DNA from: a virus
IMG/VR virus record: IMGVR_UViG_3300028840_004841
Coordinates: 1 to 37,617 of that record
Strand: one strand, 5' to 3'
Length of the DNA stretch: 37,617 bases
Shown: in pieces, positions 8,265 to 15,146 of the stretch
Layout of the letters: each line of letters starts with the position of its first letter
Numbering within the stretch: position 1 is the first letter of the stretch
The notes under the pieces: model-generated
Database searches by the model: none
The model's input: only the letters and a program-made list of their open reading frames with translations
Told to the model about the DNA's origin: nothing
Program-made: the position numbers and the translations under genes

Positions 8265-8971
8265 TTACCTATTCCTTCGTTCGAGATCTTTCGCTTTCTT
8301 GTTCTGATGCGCCGTTCGTTCTTCGTGCAGCAGCTCGAGGCCGCGCCATTCGTGGACGCTGAGATCGTCGAGCAGGAACCGGCAGCCGCATTGGACGAGC
8401 CGATCGAGCCACAGGATATGACTCGTCCATGGCAAAACAATCGGGGCCTGCGCTTGGCATCCCTCGCAGGCCGTCGGGTCCATTTTCAGTCGCGTGCATT
8501 GTTCTTCTCCGGGACATGGATCGACATCCGATGTTTCGATCAGTCGTCGGATGTCGTCTCGAAGTTTTTTTCCGTGTCCTCGTCCGCGTTGGGGGCCCAC
8601 ACCTGGCCGAGTTTGACGATGGCCTGCGATTTGTGGAGGATATCCATCCGGCGCTTCCAGTCCTCGCCGGAACAATCTAGCGGCTGCCCGGCTTTCGTGT
8701 AGCCCTCGACGCGAATGATGACCTCGCTCCACAGGCGCTCGCGGGCTGCGAGGGTGCGGTCCTTCACTTCGATGTCGCGGCCGCCCGTTTTGTATTTGTT
8801 GATGGCCTCCTGGTATTCTTTCCACTGTTTGGCCGTTGGCCTGCGGAGATAGTGTTTGAGTGTGAATATCTTCCCGCGCTGCTCGGCCTTGAGAATGATG
8901 ACGACTTCGGTTTCGTCGAGGTCGAAGCCGGCTGCGAGTTGTTCCGCGTTGTTCCGAGGTTCGTCTGTCAT
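8265..8971 (-). CDS. Tail assembly chaperone, -1 frameshift fusion (gpGT-like)
   Basis: If ribosomes slip back one base at 8564-8570, translation leaves the 143-aa frame after residue 136 and continues for 99 more codons to a stop at 8265, giving about 235 aa. The extension begins LRDDIRRLIETSDVD. It contains six cysteines, including CEGC and CGC, and then a basic helix ending LERRNR just before the tape measure start. The extension has no start codon of its own and no ribosome-binding site. It fills the gap between the short product and the tape measure gene exactly, as in lambda gpG/gpGT. The Cys-rich extension could bind metal. The fusion is inferred from the site and frames. Confidence 0.75.
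8540..8971 (-). CDS. Tail assembly chaperone, zero-frame product (gpG-like)
   Basis: A 143-aa protein (MTDEPRNNAEQLAAGFDLDE). It has a strand-rich N-terminal region, a segment LKHYLRRPTAKQWKEYQEA typical of tail chaperones, and an acidic C terminus ending NFETTSDD. In siphoviruses the gene between tail tube and tape measure encodes a chaperone that coats the tape measure during assembly. A fraction is made longer by a -1 frameshift, and that signal is present near the 3' end here. The start has AAGGAGGCGCGAA just upstream. A large hairpin separates it from the tail tube gene. Confidence 0.8.
   Translation of the reverse strand: MTDEPRNNAEQLAAGFDLDETEVVIILKAEQRGKIFTLKHYLRRPTAKQWKEYQEAINKYKTGGRDIEVKDRTLAARERLWSEVIIRVEGYTKAGQPLDCSGEDWKRRMDILHKSQAIVKLGQVWAPNADEDTEKNFETTSDD
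8564..8570 (-). promoter_or_regulatory. Programmed -1 ribosomal frameshift site, A AAA AAC
   Basis: On the minus strand the codons read ACG GAA AAA AAC TTC. This puts the heptamer A AAA AAC in the zero frame with the correct X XXY YYZ phase. It is one of the most efficient bacterial slip sites. After slippage the next codons are CTT CGA GAC, which enter the open frame that runs to the tape measure gene. Confidence 0.8.
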
Positions 8972-8991
8972 TTCGCGCCTCCTTGTTGTTC

Positions 8992-9052
8992 GGGGACACG
9001 ATGAGAGTCATGTCCCCACCTCTATCGGGGACATGACTCTCATCGTGTCCCC
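8992..9052. repeat. Perfect 26-bp inverted repeat between tail tube and tail chaperone genes
   Basis: Two 26-bp arms (8992-9017 and 9027-9052) are exact reverse complements around a 9-base loop. Each arm itself begins GGGGACA and ends TGTCCCC, so each is nearly palindromic. Single arms of the same family occur at 11523 and 13835. The transcript would form a very stable hairpin in the middle of the tail operon. It could reduce expression of downstream genes relative to the abundant tail tube. There is no T-run, so it is not a standard terminator. Confidence 0.85.
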
Positions 9053-9066
9053 GTTCCCCGATCAGG

Positions 9067-10074
9067 TTATGCCTCGGCGGTGAGAAAGCCGGTGCAGAGA
9101 TTGTTGACGACGGCCTGCACGAGGTAGCCGACACCGGAGTCGTACAACAGGTTGCTCTTGACGTTGTACAAGACCATGTTGTCCTCGGACCCCATGGGCA
9201 GCGCCTTGTATTTCAGCTTCGGCAATGTGAGCACGAGCTTGTGGTAGTACGTGGATTCGATCAATGCGCCCTGGGCGGTGATGATCGCCTTGAGTGCGTC
9301 GTTCGCCTCGAGATGGTCCAGCTCCGTGGTGTTCGCATCGAGGAGAAGATCGAACTCGAGCGTTCCCGTGCGCCTGCCGTGCTCGAGTCGGCCGCGCACC
9401 TGGCCGCTGCCCGGGTAGTAGCCGTCGTCCTCGAGGGGATGGTTGTCCCACTCGAAGCTCCACTTCTTCAGCCTGTCCGAATCGTCCACCTCGGACCCGG
9501 ACGCTCCTATCTCGAACGTGACGCCGTGTGTGCGCAGGAATGAGTCGGCGCTGATGGTCGGGAACGAGAGCGCCGATGATGCCACGTGCCCGGAGCCGAT
9601 CAGGTCGAACTCGAGCTTGAGCCGCTGTTTGCCTTCGCCCGAAATTTTGAATCGGGCGACGGCGATGTCGCGGACCTTCCGCTTGATGCCCGCAGTCGGC
9701 TGCACGGCGATTGTCGTGACAGGCAGTTGCTTGGATGCCGTGATCGGGATGTTCGTGTGGCTGTAGGCCGTCGTGTCGAGCAGCGCGGGCGTGCTGTTGC
9801 CGAGGCCGAACGCGGTCACCCACCCGAGCATCCACGTGCCGCAATCGTAGCCGAGGCTCATGCGGCAATCTTTCATCTCCTGGTTCTGGTCGGTGGGCCA
9901 TTCGCCGATGCCGACCTGGTCATCGTTCGGCACGAACCCGGGATCCTCCTCGAGGAACGCGACTCCATTCATCGGGTAGAACGTGTCGAGGCTGCCGTCG
10001 ACGAGCGCCGTGCCGTAGGCCGATTGTTTTTCCGGCCCCACGGCGATTTTCATGTCATAATCTCTTTCGCTCAT
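9067..10074 (-). CDS. Major tail tube protein
   Basis: A 335-aa protein starting MSERDYDMKIAVGPEKQSAYGT. The order (DUF1834, this gene, chaperone pair, tape measure) fixes it as the tail tube subunit. The sequence is strand-rich with many Gly, Ser and Thr, and has a pattern such as KRKVRDIAVARFKISGEGKQR and LEFDLIGSGHV found in tail tube proteins of non-contractile Mu-like phages. At 335 residues it is longer than the lambda tube protein, so an extra surface domain is likely. A ribosome-binding site (AGGAGGTTCGC) precedes the start. No sheath gene accompanies it, unlike Mu itself. Confidence 0.8.
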   Translation of the reverse strand: MSERDYDMKIAVGPEKQSAYGTALVDGSLDTFYPMNGVAFLEEDPGFVPNDDQVGIGEWPTDQNQEMKDCRMSLGYDCGTWMLGWVTAFGLGNSTPALLDTTAYSHTNIPITASKQLPVTTIAVQPTAGIKRKVRDIAVARFKISGEGKQRLKLEFDLIGSGHVASSALSFPTISADSFLRTHGVTFEIGASGSEVDDSDRLKKWSFEWDNHPLEDDGYYPGSGQVRGRLEHGRRTGTLEFDLLLDANTTELDHLEANDALKAIITAQGALIESTYYHKLVLTLPKLKYKALPMGSEDNMVLYNVKSNLLYDSGVGYLVQAVVNNLCTGFLTAEA

Positions 10075-10083
10075 GCGAACCTC

Positions 10084-10542
10084 CTATGTCTGGACGTAAT
10101 CGCACATGGTCTGGAACCTCAGCGCGTAGATGTACGCGCGCGCGTCTATCAATACCGGCCTGCGCCGGACGATCCTGAGCGGCTCGATGTTCAGGCTCAG
10201 CTTCTGCCCGACGAGTTTGCTCCGCACATCGTCGAGCATCTCGTAAACGCCGACCTCGGAGCCGACGCCATGCCGCGCACCGACGTCGCCGCGCAGGTTG
10301 CGGGCGGCCACGAGCACGTCCCAATCCATGACGCGATTGAACACCGTGTTCGCCCCGATGGGCGAGCGAAACTCATCGCCCCCGAAGACCACGAGGATCG
10401 CCGGCAGAATGAGCAACACTTTGTTCACGTCTTGGGCGAGCTGCCCGGAGTAGGTCTTGATCGTCTTGGCATACGTGTTGATCGGCGACACGTCGAGCGC
10501 CGCGATCATCGCATCCTCGATTGTGTCGAGCGAATATGCCAT
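10084..10542 (-). CDS. DUF1834-family protein (Mu gp37-like)
   Basis: A 152-aa protein resembling DUF1834, a family found next to tail genes of Mu-like phages. Typical features are the N-terminal IEDAMIAAL helix followed by a conserved Tyr-x-Gly-(Q/E)-Leu segment (TYSGQLAQDVN). A strand LLILPAILVVFGG and a middle VLVAARNLRG follow; the C terminus has a strand-rich arm (LSLNIEPLRIVRRRPVLID). It probably caps or joins the tail end to the head. The start codon is preceded by the end of the gpG-like gene, with which it shares one base, so the two are translationally coupled. Confidence 0.75.
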   Translation of the reverse strand: MAYSLDTIEDAMIAALDVSPINTYAKTIKTYSGQLAQDVNKVLLILPAILVVFGGDEFRSPIGANTVFNRVMDWDVLVAARNLRGDVGARHGVGSEVGVYEMLDDVRSKLVGQKLSLNIEPLRIVRRRPVLIDARAYIYALRFQTMCDYVQT

Positions 10543-11081
10543 CAGCCCCCCACCAGGTAGTCGCCGATGATGCGGCCATACGTGTCGAGGTCCTCGTCCT
10601 GGACGAGCATGAACGGCCTCGCCGGTATCGTCGTGTTCATTTTCCTTGTGTGCTGCCTGACCGTGACCGTCTTCGGCGCGATCGGCCTGCCGAACGCCTG
10701 CTGGATGCGCCGCTCATGCGCCGGCACGGTGACCGTCCCGGAGAATGTGTGGCCGAACTGGTGCGTGGTCGCATAGATGCGGTCGCTGCTCACCCTGGCC
10801 CAGTCCTCGCCGGAGTCGCCGATGATCGAATCGAACAAATCGCCGTCATCGATGAGGATCTTCGTCTTCGGCGCTTTCGCGAGCAGCGTCGAGTCCTCGA
10901 GCGGCGCCCACGGATCGGGCCTGCCGCCTGCCTGAAAATTCTCGATGACCGAGTTCGTCAGCTCAATCGCGATGACCTTCATCGGGACCGTCAGGTCCTG
11001 CGCTCGCAGCGCGATCCCCTCGAGGTCCTCGGAGAGTTCCTCCAGGTCCTCAATCGTGATTATGAGCGCGACGCCCGGCAT
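10542..11081 (-). CDS. Phage virion morphogenesis protein (Mu gpG / P2 gpS-like)
   Basis: A 179-aa protein of the virion morphogenesis (tail completion) family. Visible family features are the helical N terminus, then a segment NFQAGGRPDPWAPLEDSTL, which in relatives reads 'F..GG.P.GW.pL...T'. After it come ILIDDGDLFDSI and YATTHQFG, also conserved, and near the C terminus IPARPFM. This protein is needed for joining heads and tails. Length matches the family. Its stop overlaps the start of DUF1834, and its own start overlaps the end of the DUF1320 gene by one base, so these three form a tightly coupled connector cluster. Confidence 0.88.
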   Translation of the reverse strand: MPGVALIITIEDLEELSEDLEGIALRAQDLTVPMKVIAIELTNSVIENFQAGGRPDPWAPLEDSTLLAKAPKTKILIDDGDLFDSIIGDSGEDWARVSSDRIYATTHQFGHTFSGTVTVPAHERRIQQAFGRPIAPKTVTVRQHTRKMNTTIPARPFMLVQDEDLDTYGRIIGDYLVGG

Positions 11082-11506
11082 CAGAAATTCTCCATCGTGT
11101 CGTCATCGAAGATTCGGTCGCGGTCCTCGCTCGTGCTCTGGATCGATGAGCCGGTCTCGCTCTCCTGCGGATCCGCCCCCAGCTTGAGCGTGCCGGCGGC
11201 GATCTCTTTCAGCATGCGGATCGCGGCGTCGTACCGTCTCTGTCGGGTCTCTTGCACGATGTCGCGGCGACTGTAGAAATAGTAGATCGCGATCTCGACG
11301 CTCAGGTTTTTGATCAGCTCCGGTACCGTGTCGAACGGGACCGTATACCGCTCCTGGCAGTAGCCGTCGATGATGCCGTCGGCGTGCGCGATCCCCTCGG
11401 CGATGACGAGCGCGTCGGCGACGTCGTCCTCATCGTCATCCGTGAGCTGTATCAGGTCCGCCGAAGGCAACAGCTTCGTGATGTCGGCCTGGGTGCAATA
11501 CGCCAT
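11081..11506 (-). CDS. DUF1320-family head-tail connector protein (Mu gp36-like)
   Basis: A 141-aa protein of the DUF1320 family. The N terminus MAYCTQADITKLLPSADLIQLTDD matches the usual 'YaT..Dl......lIqLTDd' pattern. Next come a helix with ADALVIAEGIAHADGIIDGYC, a segment around YTVPFDTVPELIKNLSVEIA, and YYFYSRRD; all are typical. The last about 30 residues are acidic and probably disordered. Relatives sit just after the capsid gene and are thought to form part of the head-tail connector. The region upstream (11507-11627) holds a palindromic repeat and no gene. Confidence 0.88.
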   Translation of the reverse strand: MAYCTQADITKLLPSADLIQLTDDDEDDVADALVIAEGIAHADGIIDGYCQERYTVPFDTVPELIKNLSVEIAIYYFYSRRDIVQETRQRRYDAAIRMLKEIAAGTLKLGADPQESETGSSIQSTSEDRDRIFDDDTMENF

Positions 11507-11522
11507 GTGTGCCTTTCACATC

Positions 11523-11548
11523 GGGGACATGATTCTCATCGTGTCCCC
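11523..11548. repeat. GGGGACA...TGTCCCC palindromic repeat, copy 2
   Basis: A 26-bp unit differing by one base from the second arm of the hairpin at 9027-9052. Its ends GGGGACATGA and TCGTGTCCCC make it nearly self-complementary. It lies between DUF1320 and the small acidic gene, with no coding function apparent. Together with copies at 8992/9027 and 13835 it is a dispersed family, resembling REP-type units. Confidence 0.8.
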
Positions 11549-11627
11549 GCCAATTCGAGCTTCACGAGCTCGTCGCCAGGGGGTCACCCGGGACATCGAG
11601 GACCAATGTGCAGGCGTCCCCCGGATT

Positions 11628-11867
11628 TCATTTCCCCTTGCCCTTCGCTGATGCAGCGGGCGGCGCTTTCTCTTCCGGCGCTTCCTCCGGAGCCTTCTCT
11701 TCCGGCTCTTCTTTCGCCGGTTTCTCGAGGGCAACCCAGTTGGCCTTTACCCACGGATGGTTCGGGCCGAGCTTCTTGCGCTCTACGCCGTCGTATTCAT
11801 CGCCTGGCATGAACACCTTGTCGCCCTCCTGGATTCGCTTTTTGATGATCCATTTCTCTTCCGCCAT
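11628..11867 (-). CDS. Small head-region protein with a charged Pro/Glu/Lys tail
   Basis: A 79-aa protein. Residues 1-50 form a folded part (EEKWIIKKRIQEGDKVFMPGD, then NHPWVKANWVAL). Residues 51-79 are a low-complexity tail of Pro, Glu, Lys and Ala ending GKGK. Its place between capsid and DUF1320 is that of Mu gp35-type small proteins. The short 'K..I..GDKVFMPG' turn resembles small beta-barrel (SH3-like) modules of phage head proteins. The start has GGAGGAATGAC close upstream. No firm family call is possible. Confidence 0.7.
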   Translation of the reverse strand: MAEEKWIIKKRIQEGDKVFMPGDEYDGVERKKLGPNHPWVKANWVALEKPAKEEPEEKAPEEAPEEKAPPAASAKGKGK

Positions 11868-11883
11868 GTCATTCCTCCTTCGC

Positions 11884-11909
11884 GGGCAGGCACGGGGGCC
11901 TGCCCCTAC
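11884..11909. repeat. Palindromic repeat ending GCCCCTAC
   Basis: GGGCAGGC and GCCTGCCC arms around a 5-6 base centre, followed by CTAC. It belongs to the same style as the GTAGGGGCG units at 14990, 21242, 26552 and 33785. It lies between the capsid stop and the next gene. Confidence 0.65.
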
Positions 11910-11933
11910 AAAATCGCTGACCGTTCACGACGA

Positions 11934-12893
11934 TTACGTCGTGATGTTGTCCATCAGATAGCCGACGTCGGTGCAGACGATCTTCTCGGTTGTGTCGTGA
12001 CGCACGCGGATGACGTTGCCGCGAATTTTCTCGTCGCGATATTCCTCGACGATTGTCGTGTCCTCGCCGCTCCCGCTTTCCTCGGTCCACACGAAGGTGC
12101 GGCCGAGCGCGGGCTCCTCCAGGTCGCCGCTGGTCGCAACACGGCAGAGCATCGCATACTCGCTGCTCCAGATGCCCGACATGCTCGCGTCCTGGCCGGC
12201 CTTCGCCGCGTCGTAGTAAGCATCGCCCACGAGCACCTTGTCGAGCGCGAAATAGCTGGCGAGCATCTGCGCGGAAATCTCGCCGCGCTGTACTGCCGGG
12301 CTCACGTATTTCAACCTGTCCACCACGTCATCGCAGAGGCCGAGGTCTAGGAACGTCGAGTACGCGATGACGAGCGCGTTCGGCGTGATCCCCGTCGCGT
12401 CCTTGATCGCCTTTTTCCCGGTCGTCACGTCGCTGAGCGGCACTGCGTTCGTGGCGTCATCCCATTCATGCGTGATCGACACGGCAGTCCACGTGCTCGT
12501 GTTGAAGACGGCGTCGGCGATCCGCTTTTCCTGCGCGCGCAGGATGATGCTCATTGCGCGCCGCGTGGATATGACCTCGGCGTCGAAATACCGGGCGTAG
12601 AGCTTCGCCTGCTTGTCGTCGACGGGCTCTTCCCAGCCATGCTCGACACAGGCGAAATTGTCGAGGTCGAATCGCCAGTCCCCACGGTTGTATCCGCTCT
12701 TGGCTGCGCGCCGGGTCTCGGGCATTTTCATCATCGATTCACGCGTGATGATCGGATATTCCCCGGTCGCTATCTCGCTGCGGAACGCCGGCAGCACCTG
12801 GAAGCCGATGAACCCGCTCTTGCCGGCATCGCGCATCACCTCCGACGCGATGGCCCCGAGGTCGGGCCGTTGAGTTGTGCTTGAGGGTATCAT
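11934..12893 (-). CDS. Major capsid protein
   Basis: A 319-aa protein. The C-terminal half has the familiar coat-protein pattern: GITPNALVIAYSTFLDL, then DRLKYVSPAVQRGEISAQM, the segment YFALDKVLVGDAYYDAAKAG, and the loop with WSSEYAMLC. These match the HK97-fold coat proteins of Mu-like siphophages. The N terminus (GFIGFQVLPAFRSEIATGEYPII) corresponds to the N-arm and first strand of such proteins. The gene follows the decoration protein and the protease/scaffold gene, the normal order. The start has GGAGGATCGAGA just upstream, good for a heavily made protein. Confidence 0.9.
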   Translation of the reverse strand: MIPSSTTQRPDLGAIASEVMRDAGKSGFIGFQVLPAFRSEIATGEYPIITRESMMKMPETRRAAKSGYNRGDWRFDLDNFACVEHGWEEPVDDKQAKLYARYFDAEVISTRRAMSIILRAQEKRIADAVFNTSTWTAVSITHEWDDATNAVPLSDVTTGKKAIKDATGITPNALVIAYSTFLDLGLCDDVVDRLKYVSPAVQRGEISAQMLASYFALDKVLVGDAYYDAAKAGQDASMSGIWSSEYAMLCRVATSGDLEEPALGRTFVWTEESGSGEDTTIVEEYRDEKIRGNVIRVRHDTTEKIVCTDVGYLMDNITT

Positions 12894-12944
12894 TCTCGAT
12901 CCTCCTGTTTATTCCATTGTCATTGGCGCACGCGTGCGCCGCTT

Positions 12945-13802
12945 TTATGCCGAGAGTGCCTCGTATTCCATCCACGTCGCGTAGACGTAGAGGGCGTCCG
13001 TGGTGTGCGCCGCCGGTGTCAGCTCTATCGAGAGTGTCTGCGCTCCGGCGGGAATGTCGGCCGCCGCAATCGTGATCGTGTACTCGGCGACAGTTGCGCC
13101 CGTGATGGCAGCCGACGCATCCGAGACCTTCGTGTCGCCCTCATTGAAGAAGGAGTCGGCATCGATGACCGGCGTGTCCGTTGTGCCCGCCATCGCAGCG
13201 CGCATGTGGAGCACGAGATCGGCTCCCGCGTTGAGATCGGGCGGAAGCGGTATCTGCGTCGCGATGGCATTCGAATCCGACGCATCCCATGTGAGGCGGA
13301 TCGCCGAGTCGGTGTCGGCGTTGGTGAACTCGAGGTTCGGCGTCGCGTCCTTCGCCAATATTCCGCCGTGCGCCGCGAGGTTCTGAATGTCGTTGGTTCC
13401 GACCTCACGCCAATCGGTGAGTGGAATGCCCAACCATCCCTTCACGCGGGCGACGCCGAGCTGGATGCATTCGACATGGTCGCCGTCGGCTGTCGCGGCC
13501 TCGAGCGCCATCGCGATGGGCTGCCCGAGCTGCGTGTCGTCGACCTTCCCGTCGTCGGCGGGATAGAGCAGGGCTTTGCGGGAGAACGCGCCGGCAGCGG
13601 TCAGCAGCATCGTGCCGGTCGCTGTGATCGGCTGAATCGCTACCGATGTGGCGTCGGCGACTTTCTCGAGCGTGACGCCGATCGCGATGTCATTCGCATC
13701 GGCGTAGACCGCGTCGCCGCTCGCATCGAGCTTCACGCGGCGATACTCTTCGAGGGCCTCACCGGACTTCAGCGTGAGCGGCCCTTCAACGTACTTTCCC
13801 AT
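12945..13802 (-). CDS. DUF2190-type capsid decoration protein with a C-terminal beta-sandwich extension
   Basis: A 285-aa protein. Residues 1-110 look like the DUF2190 family, a small beta-barrel stabilising capsids: MGKYVEGPLTLKSGEALEEY, then DIAIGVTLEKVADATSVAIQ, and ATGTMLLTAAGAFSRKALLY. Typical family members are about 110 residues. The extra 170 residues form strand-rich repeats (LTWDASDSNAIATQIPLP, ADLVLHMRAAM, SIELTPAAHTTDALYVYAT) like an immunoglobulin or carbohydrate-binding sandwich that would be displayed on the head. The gene lies between protease and capsid. A GGAGGCAATC box precedes the start, and the repeat at 13835 is just upstream. Confidence 0.75.
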   Translation of the reverse strand: MGKYVEGPLTLKSGEALEEYRRVKLDASGDAVYADANDIAIGVTLEKVADATSVAIQPITATGTMLLTAAGAFSRKALLYPADDGKVDDTQLGQPIAMALEAATADGDHVECIQLGVARVKGWLGIPLTDWREVGTNDIQNLAAHGGILAKDATPNLEFTNADTDSAIRLTWDASDSNAIATQIPLPPDLNAGADLVLHMRAAMAGTTDTPVIDADSFFNEGDTKVSDASAAITGATVAEYTITIAAADIPAGAQTLSIELTPAAHTTDALYVYATWMEYEALSA

Positions 13803-13834
13803 GATTGCCTCCTTGTTCGGTTTGTTTGCCCATC

Positions 13835-13860
13835 GGGGACACGATGAGAATCATGTCCCC
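13835..13860. repeat. GGGGACA...TGTCCCC palindromic repeat, copy 3
   Basis: A 26-bp unit of the family seen at 8992-9052 and 11523-11548, here in the orientation GGGGACACGA...TCATGTCCCC. It sits between the protease/scaffold and decoration genes. All copies are in gaps, never inside a conserved gene. Confidence 0.8.
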
Positions 13861-13871
13861 GATCTGTGTCG

Positions 13872-14972
13872 CTACTTCGTTTCGGAGCAATGCTCGAGGA
13901 ACGCGGCATGCAGATCGGGCTGCGTCTTCACGACGTGCGTCATGGCGGCGCTCATCCCGCAGTCCTTGTCTTGGGCGTACTGCCTCGCGACCTGCATGAA
14001 CTCGTGCTCCTCGCCGGATGCAGCCGGCGTGTCGCCGGAGCGCGGCGCGACCTCTCCGAACTCGACGAGCTTCGGCATCGCGCCCAGCAGGTTCTTGAAA
14101 AACTCCGCCGGCGTTTGCTCATCCTTCAGCGCACCCGAGAATTTCTTTTTGCCCTCGGAATCGAGCGAGAGCATGAACTCCTCGAGTCCGGCATCCTGCC
14201 ACGCAGGCAGAAGCTTGCCTTCGCGCTTGAGGTCCTCGCAGAAACTGTGAATTTCCTCTTTGCGCTTCGCCTCGGTCGCCTCCGCCAGTTCCGCCTTTAG
14301 CTTCTTGTTCTCCTCCTGCAGGGTGGAGAACTGCTGCTGGTCGAACTCCGCCTGCGCGAACGCGGCGGCCGACGCGACATCCATTGATTTGTTGTCGGTG
14401 TCGCCTGTGGGCGCTTCGTCGGCTGTGCCGATGCCGAACTCTTTCTCGTCGAGCCCGTCAACGGCGGTTGAGAACAATCGCTTCAATGCATCTTTAAATT
14501 TCGACACGATATCACCTCCTCCTGTTTTCGTGTCATTGGTGTCATGGTTGTCATGTGTGACATGCTCGTCATAGACGAAGCATGCTTTTTGCTGGCCATC
14601 GCTGAACTTCGGATCGATCATCCCGGGGACAGCCGGATTCGCGGCTCCGAGGAACGTGACCGCCCCGAGGTATGGCCTGCCTGTCTGCCTGAGCTGAGTG
14701 TAAATTTCTACGCTCCGCTTCCGATATTGCCCGCTCTGATATGCCGCATACAGTTCCGGGTGCATATCGCGAACGGTGGCGACGACGGTGTCGCCCTCGA
14801 GCCTGAGCGCCGACACCCATCCGAACGCGGGACCCCATTGAATGTGATCGAGCGTGAGCGGCGCCTCGATCAGATTCACCGGATCGTAATCCGCCACGAT
14901 CTGCGCGACCATCTCCGGCGTCCACTCGCCGATCGCGTAATTCCCCGGCTTGAACACTTCAAACTCAAACAT
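13872..14972 (-). CDS. Phage prohead protease with scaffold C terminus (Mu gpI-like)
   Basis: A 366-aa protein of the Mu I protease/scaffold type. Residues 1-130 are the protease part: FKPGNYAIGEWTPEM, the His-containing segment LTLDHIQWGPAFGWVSAL, and the Ser-containing QYRKRSVEIYT; these His and Ser residues are the expected catalytic pair. After AANPAVPGM and a linker comes an Ala/Glu/Lys-rich coiled region (FSTLQEENKKLKAELAEATE), typical of the scaffold half. The short version may be made separately as in Mu, though I see no strong internal start. Two adjacent ATGs follow the AGGAGG box; the second (14972) has the better spacing. An Asp/His/Thr-rich stretch (HDNHDTNDTK) is repeat-derived. 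Confidence 0.82.
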   Translation of the reverse strand: MFEFEVFKPGNYAIGEWTPEMVAQIVADYDPVNLIEAPLTLDHIQWGPAFGWVSALRLEGDTVVATVRDMHPELYAAYQSGQYRKRSVEIYTQLRQTGRPYLGAVTFLGAANPAVPGMIDPKFSDGQQKACFVYDEHVTHDNHDTNDTKTGGGDIVSKFKDALKRLFSTAVDGLDEKEFGIGTADEAPTGDTDNKSMDVASAAAFAQAEFDQQQFSTLQEENKKLKAELAEATEAKRKEEIHSFCEDLKREGKLLPAWQDAGLEEFMLSLDSEGKKKFSGALKDEQTPAEFFKNLLGAMPKLVEFGEVAPRSGDTPAASGEEHEFMQVARQYAQDKDCGMSAAMTHVVKTQPDLHAAFLEHCSETK

Positions 14973-14989
14973 CATTTCACCTCCTTAAC

Positions 14990-15146
14990 GGGCGGTTCGC
15001 GAACCGCCCCTACAAGTTCTTCTTTTTCCATCCGTGTTCATCTGTGTTCATCTGTGGTTCCAAGGATTCTTCTTTTTCCCTTTTCCTCTCGGTTCTTCGT
15101 TCGTGCAATTCGTGTAATTCGTGTTCCACGGTTCTTTTTCTCATCT
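14990..15146. repeat. Cluster of dispersed repeats between protease and portal genes
   Basis: No gene here. From left to right: an inverted repeat GGGCGGTTCGCGAACCGCCC followed by CTAC (14990-15013), the CCGTGTTCATCTGTGTTCAT type repeat (15032-15060), and a CAATTCGTGTAATTCGTGTT repeat (15107-15126). The same strings recur at 22680-22790, 23520-23640 and 31790-31955, showing mosaic insertion of repeated sequences into gene gaps. Confidence 0.75.

Noticed and set aside
8992-13860. GGGGACA palindromes as ends of an insertion sequence
   Set aside because: No transposase lies between the copies, and the DNA between them is ordinary head and tail genes; they are dispersed repeats.
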